From Paracoccus sp. DMF-8 (GTDB taxonomy: Bacteria > Pseudomonadota > Alphaproteobacteria > Rhodobacterales > Rhodobacteraceae), in contig NZ_JARJHL010000015.1 in NCBI RefSeq assembly GCF_029309835.1, positions 1-64,000 on the forward strand: a stretch of 64,000 bases of DNA. The letters are read 5' to 3'. Below the pieces are notes generated by a model that had not been told where the DNA came from, did not search any database, and was given only the letters and a program-made list of their open reading frames with translations. Each line of letters begins with the position of its first letter. Positions within the stretch are counted from its first letter, which is position 1. Both the position numbers and the translations under genes were made by a program. Below, in pieces: positions 30,976 through 40,338 of the stretch.

Positions 30976-31906
30976 CACGTCTGTTCCCGGATGGCGCGCA
31001 GGACGGTGGCATAGTTCTGGGCCATCTCGACCTCGAATTTCTCGGGGGCGTAGGGGCCGTAGATGATGTGCGACAGCGGATAAAGCCGGATGCCGGTTTC
31101 GCGCTCGATCGTCTCGACATAGGGCGAGGGGAAATTCAGTTCCGAAAAGATCACCCGCACATCCAGCTCGCGGATCTGTTCGATGGTCTTGGTCAGTTGC
31201 GCGGGGCTGGGCTCGATCCCGTGGGCGGGTTCGACGACGGCGGTGACCTCCAGCCCGAATTCGCGCAGCAGGTAATCATAGGCGCCGTGAATCGTGGCAA
31301 TGCGGAATGAGGCATCAGGGATTTCGGCCAGCCCGGCCATCGCCTCGGCCCGCATCCGGCGCAGACGTTGGGCATAGGCGCGGGCGTTGTCGCGGTAAAG
31401 CGTGGCGTTTTCGGGCTGCAACGCACCCAGGTCGCGGGCGATGGTCTGGATCTGCCGGATCGCGCCCGTGGTCGACAGGAAGGTGTGCGAATTCACGATC
31501 TTGCCGCCGACCATGCGGTTGTTGCCCATGCGGCTGGAGGCGCCGCCCGTCGCGGCCAGCAGGGGCACGTCGCGGTTCGCCTCGATCACCGGCAGGTCGG
31601 GGCGGGACGAGGCCTGTATCATCCGCTCGGCGAAATCGTCATGGCCGATGCCGTTCAGGACGACGACATCCAAAGCGTCCAGGCGGCGGATGTCTTCGGC
31701 GCGGGGTTCATAGGCATGGGGGTTGAAGCCCTCGGGGATCAGGGGCACGGCCTGACCCGCGGGGCCAAGGATATTGGCCAGCCAGGAATGATAGGGGTGC
31801 AGCGTCACGCCGACCCGCAGGGTTCGGCAGACAACGGCGCGGCGGACAGGGCGCGGCTGGCCAGCAGGATCGCGGGGGCGGCAAGCAGGGCGCGGCGGGA
31901 AATCAT
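30975..31906 (-). CDS. Zinc-binding periplasmic protein, cluster A-I (AztC/ZnuA-like)
   Basis: The start at 31906 gives a Tat-type signal MISRRALLAAPAILLASRAL. A base missing from a C-run near 31818 hides it from the main frame, which resumes at EPLRVGVTLHPYHSW. Ligand-type motifs are GFNPHAYEPRAEDIRRLD (NPHxYEP), VNSHTFLST, IHGAYDYLLREFG and VIFSELNFPS. There is no long His-rich loop, as in AztC of Paracoccus denitrificans. About 310 residues. It delivers Zn(II) (or Mn) to the adjacent permease. Confidence 0.88.
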
Positions 31907-32485
31907 GGGTGGTCCTTGCTGTGGCGCGTGACGCTGGCGTCATAGCTGGTGACGATTTCGTGCCAGCCGGAACTGGTCAGGTCATCCGGCAGATTGGCGG
32001 GCAGGTCGCCGCCCCGGCCAAGCCAGACGGTCGCGGGCCGCGCCCCGGTCGGATCGACCAGCAGCAGCATGTCGCCCGCGCGGGACGGATCGGCGCTGCG
32101 GCCCAGATAGGCCAGCAGCCCGCCGGTTTGCGTCAGCGTCCAGTCATGCCCGCCGCGCGTCGCGGTTTTCCGGGCCGCTGGCAAAGGGCGGCAGACCTTC
32201 GGCGGCCAGATCGGCGGGGGTAGGGGCCGTGTCGTTTCCGGTGCCGCTTTCTGCCAGATAGGCGATATCTTCGGCGGCGATGCGCAGATCGGCCAGAATG
32301 CCCTGTTCGCCGGGCGTCAGGTCCGAACGCGCATCAACCTGCCCCTGCGCGGTCGCCGTCTCCTCGGGCGCGCTGCGGTGCAGGCTGATGATCCCGGCGG
32401 ACAGCAGCAGGATGGCAAGGCACAGCCCCAGCACCGCGACGCTTTCGCGCCCCGGTCCGGCAGGCCGGACGATGACCTGGGTCAT
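31903..32485 (-). CDS. Membrane-anchored small protein of the zinc operon (DUF6162-like)
   Basis: About 193 residues after correcting one indel near 32165 (ENRDARGGHDW). A single N-terminal TM (SVAVLGLCLAILLLSAGIISL) is followed by a periplasmic domain ending SSGWHEIVTSYDASVTRHSKDHP. I believe this is the family RefSeq lists as DUF6162, seen next to zinc SBPs in Rhodobacteraceae. It overlaps both neighbours by 4 bases. Function unknown. Confidence 0.65.
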
Positions 32486-32814
32486 CGGCTGAAGCCCTCG
32501 ATATCGGGATAATCGACTTCGAGGACGTGACCGGGTCCGGCGTCGAAAAGGATGTAGAATTCGCCCTCGGGCGCGGGAAAGCTGACACGGCTTTCTTCGC
32601 CGAACTTGCCGGGGACAAGGACTTCCTCGTCATAGGAAATCACGTCCAGCGTCACCCCCTGCGCGCTGGACCCGTCCGAAAAACCGCCGGTGCAGGTGAT
32701 TTCGTCGCCATCCGCCTCGCAGGTGCAGAACGGGTAATGCGCCAGAGCCGGTGCGGCGCAGAGCATCAGGACGCGAGGAATCAGGGCGAATGTGGTCAGA
32801 ATCGGAATGCGCAT
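32482..32814 (-). CDS. Small secreted Cys-containing protein, first gene of the zinc operon
   Basis: 110 residues. The signal peptide ends near ALA-HYPF; the mature part begins HYPFCTCEADGDEITCTGGF with three cysteines and an N-terminal His, a plausible metal site. No named family recognised. It is the first gene of an eight-gene minus-strand run in which every junction overlaps by one to eleven bases. Confidence 0.7.
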   Translation of the reverse strand: MRIPILTTFALIPRVLMLCAAPALAHYPFCTCEADGDEITCTGGFSDGSSAQGVTLDVISYDEEVLVPGKFGEESRVSFPAPEGEFYILFDAGPGHVLEVDYPDIEGFSR

Positions 32815-32867
32815 CTGTGGCCCTCGTCAGGTTCTGGCGAAAAATCAGCGGGTGCTGGGGCTAACGT

Positions 32868-32894
32868 GGCCAATGGTCAGGGGCCAATGATCAC
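32868..32894. promoter_or_regulatory. 14-bp-period direct repeat upstream of the zinc operon
   Basis: GGCCAATGGTCAG at 32868-32880 and GGCCAATGATCAC at 32882-32894, 54-80 bp upstream of the first gene. This could be a regulator site. It does not match the Zur palindrome I know. Confidence 0.4.
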
Positions 32895-32961
32895 CTGGCA
32901 TTCTGCAAATTGCCGTTACAGGTTTTGATCGTCAACCGCAACCGGCCATCAGGGGCCGCCG

Positions 32962-32996
32962 TTTCCGGTATCCGGTTTCCGGCATCCGGCATCCGG
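32962..32996. repeat. Heptanucleotide tandem repeat (x5)
   Basis: Five units: TTTCCGG, TATCCGG, TTTCCGG, CATCCGG, CATCCGG, then CCGG. Non-coding, upstream of the dctP gene at 33109 and of the divergent zinc operon. Confidence 0.85.
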
Positions 32997-33108
32997 CCGG
33001 AGCGCGCGCGAAGAGATCTTGCGCACAACCCCCGCCGCGCGGCTTTGGGATTGCGTCAAATCACGTTATCGCGCTAGACCGCGTCCCGATCATGGGAGGA
33101 AGCCCGCA

Positions 33109-34077
33109 ATGAAACATATTCTGGCCGCATCGCTGCTTGGTGCCGTATTCGCCCTGCCTGCCGCCGCGCAGGAAATCAAGATCGGCTATGCGCTGGCCGA
33201 AGACAGCCATTACGGCGCCGGTGCCAAGGCGTTCGAGGCCTCGCTGAAGGACAGCCTTGGCGACGGTTTCACATTCCGGCATTTCCCGTCCTCCGGTCTG
33301 GGCGGCGAGCGCGAGGTGCTGGAAGGGCTGCAACTGGGCACGGTCGAGATGACCATCGCCTCGGACGGGACGCTGACGAATTTCGTGCCCGAGGTGGGCG
33401 TTCTGGGCATCCCCTTCCTGCTGCGCGACAAGGACCACGCGCGCAAGGTGCTGGACGGCGAAATCGGTCAGGAAATGCTGGCGAAATTCGACGATGCGGG
33501 CCTGCATGCGCTGGCTTGGGGCGAACAGGGTTTCCGCCATATCACCTCGAACCGCGGCCCGGTCGAAACCCCGGCGGACATGGCCGGGCTGAAGATCCGC
33601 ACCATGGAAAACCCGATCCATATCGAGGCATTTCGCGCGCTTGGCGCCGCACCCACGCCAATGGCCTGGCCCGAGGTGATCGGCGCGCTGGAACAGGGCG
33701 CCATCGACGGACAGGAAAACCCGCTGTCGGTGATCGTCTCGGCCAAGCTGAACGAGGTGCAGAAAAACCTGACGCTGGACGGTCACGTCTATTCCTCGAC
33801 CATCATTCTGGTGTCGCCCTCGCTGTGGGGTGGGCTGGACGAAACGCAGCAGGCCGCTTTCCACAAGGCCGCCGCCGATGCGGTGGTCGCCATGCGCGCT
33901 TATGTCGATGAGGTCGATGCCTCTGGCGTGGCCGAGATGCAGGAAAAGGGCATGGCGGTGAACGAGCTTTCGCCCGAGCAGAAGGCGGCGTTCCGCGACG
34001 CGCTGGCCGAGCCTTACAAATCCTATGAGGCCCAGTTCGGCAAGGAGCTGATGGACCGCATCCAGGCGGTCGAATAA
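33109..34077 (+). CDS. dctP: TRAP transporter substrate-binding protein DctP
   Basis: 322-residue periplasmic receptor, signal peptide MKHILAASLLGAVFALPAAA. The FPSSGLGGEREVLEGLQLGTVEM region and LKIRTMENPIHIEAFRALGA are typical; the arginine in KIRT binds the substrate carboxylate. GAIDGQENPLSVI is a third family mark. GGAGG eight bases upstream sets the start. It is followed by dctQ and dctM. The substrate is an organic acid but cannot be named. Confidence 0.92.
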   Translation: MKHILAASLLGAVFALPAAAQEIKIGYALAEDSHYGAGAKAFEASLKDSLGDGFTFRHFPSSGLGGEREVLEGLQLGTVEMTIASDGTLTNFVPEVGVLGIPFLLRDKDHARKVLDGEIGQEMLAKFDDAGLHALAWGEQGFRHITSNRGPVETPADMAGLKIRTMENPIHIEAFRALGAAPTPMAWPEVIGALEQGAIDGQENPLSVIVSAKLNEVQKNLTLDGHVYSSTIILVSPSLWGGLDETQQAAFHKAAADAVVAMRAYVDEVDASGVAEMQEKGMAVNELSPEQKAAFRDALAEPYKSYEAQFGKELMDRIQAVE

Positions 34078-34083
34078 ACAGCC

Positions 34084-34578
34084 ATGCAGCGGATCGAACG
34101 CGCCTTTCTTGCCCTTAACGGTGCCGTGCTGGTGCTGGCGCTGATGGCGATGGCCCTGATCCTGGGCTGGAATGTCGCCGGTCGCTACCTGACCGGCAAT
34201 TCGCTGACCTGGGCCGATGAGGTGGCGCGCTATTCGATGATCTGGGTGACCTTCCTTGGCGCGGGGCTGGCGCTGCGCGAAGGCGCGCATGCCGCGATCA
34301 CCAATGCGCAAGAGGCCCTGCCGACGCGGGGCCAGCGCATCCTGCGCGGTATCATCCTGTTGTTGCTGTTCAGTTTTTTCGGTTTCATGGTCTGGGTCGG
34401 GCTGGATTACATGGGCCGGATGTCGGTGCAGAAATCCGCCGCCCTGCGGGTGCCGATGAAATGGGTCTATGCCGCGATGCCGGTGGGGTTTTCCCTGCTG
34501 ATCGTGCATCTGGCGCTGATCGCGCCGCGCTATCTGCGCGCGGGGCTTGAACATTCCGACGAGGCCGCCGTTGGTTGA
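34084..34578 (+). CDS. dctQ: TRAP transporter small permease DctQ
   Basis: 164 residues, four TM helices, with the conserved NVAGRYLTGNSLTWADEVARYSMIWVTFLGAG motif. Intact. It starts 6 bp after dctP and overlaps dctM by 8 bases. Confidence 0.9.
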   Translation: MQRIERAFLALNGAVLVLALMAMALILGWNVAGRYLTGNSLTWADEVARYSMIWVTFLGAGLALREGAHAAITNAQEALPTRGQRILRGIILLLLFSFFGFMVWVGLDYMGRMSVQKSAALRVPMKWVYAAMPVGFSLLIVHLALIAPRYLRAGLEHSDEAAVG

Positions 34579-35858
34579 GATCCTGATTGCCGCCTTCCTG
34601 ATCCTGATGGTGATGGGGGTTCCGGTCGCCTTTTCGCTGGCGATGTCGGCCTTTGCCGCCGTGGCGATCAGCGGGCGCTATCCCATGGTCGTGGTCGTCA
34701 AGGAAATGTTCACCGGCCTTGACAGCTTTCCGCTGCTGGCCGTGCCTTTCTTCATCCTTGCGGCGGAAATCATGTCCACCGGGGCGATTTCGCGCATGCT
34801 CTTGCGCTTTGCCTCGCAATTCGTGGGCCATCTGCGCGGGGGGCTGGGCTATGCCAATATCCTGACCGGGACGCTGTTTGCCGGGATTTCCGGCTCGGCG
34901 CTGGCCTCGGCCGCCGGTCCGGGCGCGATGATGGCCCGGATGATGGAGCGGTCGGGCTATTCCAAGGGCTATGCCGGGGCGCTGACCATTTCGGTCGCGG
35001 TGGTCGATCCGATCATCCCGCCGTCGATCACCATGATCATCTATGCGCTGCAGGACCGCAATGTCTCGGTCGGGTCGCTGTTCATGGCCGGGTTGCTGCC
35101 GGGGCTGCTGATTTCGGGGCTGGTCGCGGTGGTGAACTGGTGGATCAGCCGCAAGCGCGATTACCGCAGTCTGGAGCCCCGCCCGCCATTGCGGCAGATG
35201 CTGGTCAACACCGGCGCGGCGCTGCCCGCGCTGCTGCTGATCGTGCTGATCGTCGGCGGCATCCGCGCCGGGATGTTCACCCCGACCGAGGCCTCGGTCA
35301 TCGCGGTGTTCTATGCCATCGTGGTGTCGGCCTTCGTCTATCGCGGCTTCAGCTGGGCGGATCTGTGGGGGGCGTTCCTGCGGTCGGCGATCATGTCGGT
35401 TGCGGTGCTGATGATCCTGGCCGCCGCCCGCGCCTTTGCACTGGGTGCTGATCATCGAGGGCGTGCCGCAGGCCATGGCCGACACGGTGATCGCCATGAA
35501 CCTGTCGCCCATCGCCTTTTTGCTGATGGTGAACCTGCTGCTGCTGGTCTTTGGCATGTTCATGGACCCGCTGCCGGGGGTGATGATCCTGGTCCCGATC
35601 CTTGCGCCCATCGCCCATGGCGCTGGAATCGCGGCGGATCATTTCGCGATCATCGTCATCGTCAACCTGACCTTTGGCCTGATGACGCCGCCGGTCGGCA
35701 GCCTGATCTTTGTCGTGGCCTCGGCCACGGCACACGACCTCGGCGCTGATCCGCGAACTGCCGCCCTTCTTCCTCGCGGCGATGGCGGCCCTGCTGATCC
35801 TGACCTTCGTCCCGGCCCTGTCGACCTGGCTGCCCCGGATCAGCGGCTTCGCCGATAG
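34571..35858 (+). CDS. dctM: TRAP transporter large permease DctM
   Basis: Twelve-TM permease. Conserved segments are [72 protein letters not shown] and NLTFGLMTPPVGSLIFV. The TTG at 34571 (LVEILIAAFLILMVMGVPVAF) is the only start that fits. An inserted A at 35440 (CCTGG read as CACTGG) and another indel near 35745 break the frame. The stop is uncertain because of a possible third indel; 35858 is the nearest stop after STWLPRISGF. About 425 residues. Confidence 0.85.
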
Positions 35859-36095
35859 AGGCGGGGCAAGACGTGAAGTCAGCCGGCCGACGACGAAGCT
35901 GGGCGCATATATGGCGAAGATCGTTGTCGAATGCGCCCCTGCGAGGGCCTGCGCGGCTGTCAGCCGTCAGATCGCCGTGCGACCGAGACCAAACACAACT
36001 TTTTGTCGCGTCAGCCCCGGGAACTGCTTCAGCGCAGCTTACCGGTTGCGACAGGCTCGTCCAAGGCTTGCGACCTGGAATGGCTGGCGCGAGAG
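35859..36095. other. Junction between TRAP operon and T6SS cargo module
   Basis: Open in one plus frame but with no family likeness. No repeat, tRNA or insertion-sequence end recognised. The abrupt change from metabolic to lower-GC cargo genes suggests an insertion boundary. Confidence 0.4.
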
Positions 36096-36950
36096 TCAGA
36101 AGCCGCCGCTCCATCCACGGGGTCTCCAGTCCGGGTCGTCCAGCCAGACGCTTGCCGGCAGTTTCTGATAGGCCGGATCCAGACCTTCGCTTGCGCGTCT
36201 GGCCGTGACCAGTTCACTGAGACTGTCAGAGATTTCCTGCGTGGCAGGAGAAAATGTCACATAGATCAGAAACAGGTCCGGTGCGTTTTCCGGAAGCTTT
36301 TCACTGAGAACTGCGGGCGGGGTGAAACTGCTGCCTGTCAGCGAATTGTAGTGCTGAACCGTGACAACAGCGCGTGCGGGACCAGCCTCGCATTCCCGCC
36401 ACGCGCCGACGGTCGCGGATTTCGGACCGCTGTCGTCAGAGAAATCCTCTGGCCGAAGCGGTGATTGCACTGGCCGACCGGATCGCACCCAACCCGCATC
36501 ATCAAACATCCTGACGATTGTGCTGACTTCGGTTTGCATCTCGTCCCAGGTCATCGGCTCCATCGGCAGGACCATCGAGGCGCGGGCGACGACCGGACCC
36601 TCGACCGCCGCCAGCATCTGGCGACCAGAGGGCAGCTCGATGGTGCAGTTCCTCGCCGCATATTGAAAGACGATGGGACCGCCGGTCATCGTGGGTTTCA
36701 GATTTCCCCCAGAAGCCATTTCCGTCAGATACAACGACGCCGTATCCCCACCATCCGGGCCGCGCAGATCCGTCTGATAATAGGCCATCGGCGGCTGCGC
36801 CAGCAGATCTGCGACTGGCTGAAGCAATGACACGGATACGAGCCGACCGTCGCGATGTTTCATTTCATTCTCCTGCGTCATAACCATTGTTGTCGTCCCG
36901 GCAAAGACAACCAGGCCCATGACAATCATCAGGGATCTTGCGTTTACCAT
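36096..36950 (-). CDS. Exported protein of unknown function in the DUF4123 module
   Basis: 284 residues with an N-terminal hydrophobic segment (SLMIVMGLVVFAGTTTMVM) acting as signal or anchor. The periplasmic part contains IVFQYAARNCTIELPSGRQM and VQHYNSLTGSSFTPPAVLS; no family recognised. It overlaps the upstream exported gene by 7 bases. In T6SS modules, periplasmic proteins paired downstream of an adaptor are often immunity proteins against cell-wall or membrane toxins; this is a hypothesis. Confidence 0.6.
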   Translation of the reverse strand: MVNARSLMIVMGLVVFAGTTTMVMTQENEMKHRDGRLVSVSLLQPVADLLAQPPMAYYQTDLRGPDGGDTASLYLTEMASGGNLKPTMTGGPIVFQYAARNCTIELPSGRQMLAAVEGPVVARASMVLPMEPMTWDEMQTEVSTIVRMFDDAGWVRSGRPVQSPLRPEDFSDDSGPKSATVGAWRECEAGPARAVVTVQHYNSLTGSSFTPPAVLSEKLPENAPDLFLIYVTFSPATQEISDSLSELVTARRASEGLDPAYQKLPASVWLDDPDWRPRGWSGGF

Positions 36951-37701
36951 TCACCTGACGCCCCACCGCCGCCGAAAGACCCTCCGCCCGCGTTTGGAGC
37001 CTTTTGTTGCAACATACGTTCGATCAGGCGATTGTAATATTTGACCCGGTCTGCCGGGTCGCGGATGTCCAGGCCGTCGATCGGCACCAGATTTTCCCGC
37101 GTGCAGTATTTCGCGATCGGGATACTTGTCTGATCGCCCGGCATGAGCGCCTCTGCGCGCATCAAGTCGCTGAACGTGTCGGCGTGGCGTTCATAGGCCG
37201 CACGGACCACGGTCATCTGTTCATATTCGGCAATCATGTCAGATGCTCTTCTGAGATTGCCGTTTTCAAGCTCGGTCAGCGCGTCAAGCAGCTCTTGCGG
37301 GACCTTGACCTGACCGCTCGCGACGCATCGCTTCAGCGCGTCTGCGCCGCATTTCTGCGCGAAACGCGCTGCGGGATAGATGCTTGAAAAAATGGTGCGA
37401 TTGGCATCCTGCAAAGCATCCATCGCGTCGGATGGATTGACAACGACACGCCCGATTGTCTGCGCATCCAGCGCCTGAGTTCTTTTCATGGCGCAGCCAC
37501 CCTGCACCGACACATAGCTTGCCAGTCTGACCCAGATATTGCGCGGCTCGTCCCTTGCAAGCTGATCGTAAGCGGCTGTTATTTTGCGGTTGCGTTCGAC
37601 CGGGTCATCGCTGCGAAGCGCCTGATTGACCTCATCCTGAATGGCCGCCCAACCCCGCTCGCAGCTGCAATCACAGCCAGCAACGGCATCGCCCGCAGCA
37701 C
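36944..37701 (-). CDS. Exported Cys-containing protein of unknown function
   Basis: The main frame covers 189 residues (QALDAQTIGRVVVNPSDAMDAL, FAQKCGADALKRCVASG) and ends in a Gly/Ser-rich tail (NAGGGSFGGGGASGEW). Upstream the same frame stays open but lacks a start. One frame change near 37650 links it to VLRAMPLLAVIAAA, a good signal peptide starting GTG 37701. Corrected length about 252. Unknown family, probably secreted to the periplasm. Confidence 0.55.
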
Positions 37702-37710
37702 GCGTTGTTG

Positions 37711-38070
37711 CTAAACTCGTTCACTTTGCCCTCGTTCATCACGTCCGGTCAGGAAACGGCGGCGCAGCGCGAGCGCCTTTTCTTCACGCGACAGGAACGG
37801 TCGCATCATGATGGCGCGATAGTCCGGATCGTCGATGACACCATCGCCGTTTACAATCATTATCTCAAGATGGTCCAGAATGTGCTGTTGTGCGACAATA
37901 CCGTGACGTTCCAGCCAGCCCCGTTTGCGCCTGACCCATGCAAGACATTCCTCACGACGCCAGTCCGACGCGCGCGCATGGTTTCTGACCAGGATATCCG
38001 CGATCTCATTGTCGAAATCATCGGCCTGGCTGTCTGCCAAAGCCGCAAGAAAACCGCTGGAAAGACGCAT
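37711..38070 (-). CDS. Unknown small protein downstream of the DUF4123 adaptor
   Basis: 119 residues from ATG 38070 (AAGGA seven bases upstream). Helical and charged: LADSQADDFDNEIADILVRN, WRREECLAWVRRKRGWLERHG, VAQQHILDHLEIMIVNGD. No family named. It lies between the adaptor and the exported genes and may be an effector partner or co-adaptor. Confidence 0.6.
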   Translation of the reverse strand: MRLSSGFLAALADSQADDFDNEIADILVRNHARASDWRREECLAWVRRKRGWLERHGIVAQQHILDHLEIMIVNGDGVIDDPDYRAIMMRPFLSREEKALALRRRFLTGRDERGQSERV

Positions 38071-38108
38071 CGGATATTCCTTCAAGGGACGCGTTTGCCG
38101 TCGGCCGG

Positions 38109-38825
38109 TCAAACGGCAGCGTCGTTCGTCACCAGCTCGGCTTTGCCGCGCGGGTCGATTGCGACAAGACCCGAGATACCGGCCAGAAATCTCTCTGAGT
38201 CCGCAGCATCCATGTTATTGACGACCGCGCGCAAGCGGCGTGGCTCCCAGAACCTGAAATAAAACCAGTTCCCGGCCTCATCCTGTATGCGGGTGAATTT
38301 CCGGAAGTGACGCCAGAGGTCATCCAGTGACGCCCGCGACCGGATATAGATGCCCGGCTGACTGTCCCACAGGTGCCAGCAAGCCTGCCCGCGGGTGAAC
38401 AGACGGCGGGCAAAGGTATTTCCCTCTTCAAGGCGCACGATCCAAGGGGCTGCATGTTTCAGATCCTCGTAAGCTTTTCCTGAGAACAGGCACCGATGTT
38501 CCAGCCGACTGCTCTCCAGAACCTCCGGCAGGTTCGTGACCCGGGCAGCGTCCAGAATAGCGTAGGTGCCCATCGGGGGCACATCAGAGGCGACCCCGCC
38601 GGCCGACCCGATCTCTGCCACAGTCGGCAAGGGCTGGCCGAACAGGGCATCACGCAGCTGATCGGGCACCGTTTTCTTGCGCGGCACACCGGTCTGCGCA
38701 TCAAGAGGAAGCACATATTCGATCACCGCAATCCGTGCCCCGGCCTGCGCGAGAACGCCCGACCCGGCGCCCGTTTGCGCGGCCACGTCAAGCCAGGGGT
38801 CGTCGTCAGGGGCAGTCCGCGTCAT
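38109..38825 (-). CDS. DUF4123 T6SS effector adaptor
   Basis: 238 residues from ATG 38825 (GGAGG just upstream). Recognisable DUF4123 signature: TYAILDAARVTNLPEVLESS, CLFSGKAYEDLKHAAPWIVRL, then SLDDLWRHFRKFTRIQDEAG and WFYFRFWEPRRLRAVV. These adaptors load specific toxins onto VgrG without being secreted themselves. No vgrG precedes it here, so the module may have lost its vgrG or may use the one at 16-18 kb. Confidence 0.85.
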   Translation of the reverse strand: MTRTAPDDDPWLDVAAQTGAGSGVLAQAGARIAVIEYVLPLDAQTGVPRKKTVPDQLRDALFGQPLPTVAEIGSAGGVASDVPPMGTYAILDAARVTNLPEVLESSRLEHRCLFSGKAYEDLKHAAPWIVRLEEGNTFARRLFTRGQACWHLWDSQPGIYIRSRASLDDLWRHFRKFTRIQDEAGNWFYFRFWEPRRLRAVVNNMDAADSERFLAGISGLVAIDPRGKAELVTNDAAV

Positions 38826-39165
38826 CAAGACCTCCGTCACGAGTGGGACCAGTTTATGCAAATATCAGCCGCGTGCGGCAAGGTCCCGTTGGCCGACGGC
38901 TTGCATACCGATCATGTCATGACCTTGACGCGATTTTTCAGTTGGATCTACCCAGAGGCCCGCGCCCCTATAGGCCGGACAGGCGAATCGCTTGTGGACG
39001 ATGTCGTGACCCCGGTTGATGTCGCGACCTGCGCGACCAGTTTTCCGATGCCCATCGTAAACCCGTCACGGCATTGAAACCGCGATATCTGCGGTTAAGC
39101 GCAAGATCTTTCTTACAGATGTCAAGGACGTCAGAATTGACCCTGCGGATTGCGATTATTCTATA

Positions 39166-39200
39166 CAGTATACTGAATTATAATCAGAAATTTATTTCTG
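39166..39200. promoter_or_regulatory. AT-rich patch with two palindromes
   Basis: The 10-bp palindrome CAGTATACTG (39166-39175) and the dyad CAGAAA-TTTA-TTTCTG (39185-39200) lie in the most AT-rich stretch of the area. This could be the promoter/operator of the DUF4123 module or a terminator; I cannot decide. Confidence 0.35.
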
Positions 39201-39489
39201 AAGTGCTGTAATCGTGTCTAAACCGCACATTTGAGTATCCACGCACTGGTCCAACCCGCCGTCTTCCAGACGGGACAGGCTGCGCGGCGCAGTGACCCGA
39301 TTGGTCGTCGCCCGCGCCGCAACGCTCGATACCGAGTACGATGCCGCCGTCAGGGCGTGGATCGATTGGTAGATGTCAGGAGCGCCAGCATTAGGGTCGT
39401 CATGGCCGAAAGCGTGTCGGGGTGATGGCGAGGGCTGCCTGTCAGGATCGAGCCACGTGCATGGGTCCTGACAGAAAAATTTTCGTCCG
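39201..39489. other. Unassigned mobile-element flank
   Basis: A minus frame reads TAASYSVSSVAARATTNRVTAPRSLSRLEDGG, without a family I can name. Probably debris between the cargo module and the IS3 remnant. Confidence 0.4.
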
Positions 39490-39728
39490 GAAGCTAGTCC
39501 GCCGCAACAGCCGAGCATCGTGTCTGCCAGCCGCCGCTTCGGCCTGGCATTCTCATCTTCCAGCGCCTTCAGCCGCGCAGCCTCCGAAACCTCCATACCT
39601 GGACTTCAGCTTGTAAAAGGTCGCCGGGCTCAGGCCGTGCCGACGGCCACCTCCGCTGTCGGCATCCCGGCTTCCTGCTCTTTGATTATCCCGATGATTT
39701 GCGCATCGGTGAAACGGCTCTTACGCAT
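39490..39728 (-). pseudogene. IS3-family transposase OrfA remnant
   Basis: ATG 39728 encodes MRKSRFTDAQIIGIIKEQEAGMPTAEV. After an indel near 39635 it continues HGLSPATFYKLKSRYGG, MEVSEAARLKALEDENA, then LADTML, the classic IS3 (IS407-type) OrfA helix-turn-helix and leucine-zipper region. Homology ends abruptly near 39505 and no OrfB follows, so the element is truncated. Sequence like an IS end (TGGACCACTTCA) is seen at about 39840-39852. Confidence 0.85.
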
Positions 39729-39981
39729 TCGTCTGCTCCTACATAGTTGGACAGACTCTACTTCATGGTGAGGGATTTTGCGGGGGCAGGTCAGTCGCTT
39801 GTTTGCCGTTTTCGATCCTCCGTTTCCTAAACATAACGGTGGACCACTTCACGGGGGGAGGATCAGCTGACCTCAGGACTGGACCCCGATGTGCAGGCCG
39901 AGCGCCGCGCCGCAAGGTTGACGCATCGGGGCGAGGAACCGGATCCCCAGCCCCGCGACAGGTTGTCGGGGCGTCGCCGCA

Positions 39982-40338
39982 TCACTTTGGTATCGTCCCC
40001 TCGGGGCAGGGCGCGAGGATGAGCGGCTCGGCCCGCCTTGGCGCCGGAGTCCGGCAGCCCTGATCGGTGCAAAGCCGCCAGCCGTCCCCGGTCGCCCCCG
40101 ATGCCGCCAGAGACAGCGCCGGGACCGAGACATCCGGCGACCAGATCCACCAGCCGTCTTTCAGCACCGCGCCTTCGCCCGGCTCCATCCCCGCGCCCGA
40201 GCCGCGAATGGCCGCTTGCGTCAGGTGCAGGCGGCCGTCCCTGACCTGCCAGTTTTCGACCCATTCGATGCGCTCGACCGAATGGGTCCAGCTCAGCGTA
40301 AAGCCGTGGCTGACGGCGAGCGCGACCGCCCCCGCCAT
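39982..40338 (-). CDS. DUF1850 protein linked to the TAXI-TRAP permease
   Basis: 118 residues. N-terminal signal/TM, then FTLSWTHSVERIEWVENWQV and AAIRGSGAGMEPGEGAVLKDGWW, the DUF1850 hallmark. It is regularly found beside TAXI-type TRAP permeases; its role is unknown. It overlaps the permease 3' end. Confidence 0.82.
   Translation of the reverse strand: MAGAVALAVSHGFTLSWTHSVERIEWVENWQVRDGRLHLTQAAIRGSGAGMEPGEGAVLKDGWWIWSPDVSVPALSLAASGATGDGWRLCTDQGCRTPAPRRAEPLILAPCPEGTIPK

Noticed and set aside
38948..39055. 35-residue minus-strand frame MGIGKLVAQVATSTGV upstream of the DUF4123 gene
   Set aside because: Too short, no family likeness and no clear ribosome-binding site; not listed as a gene.
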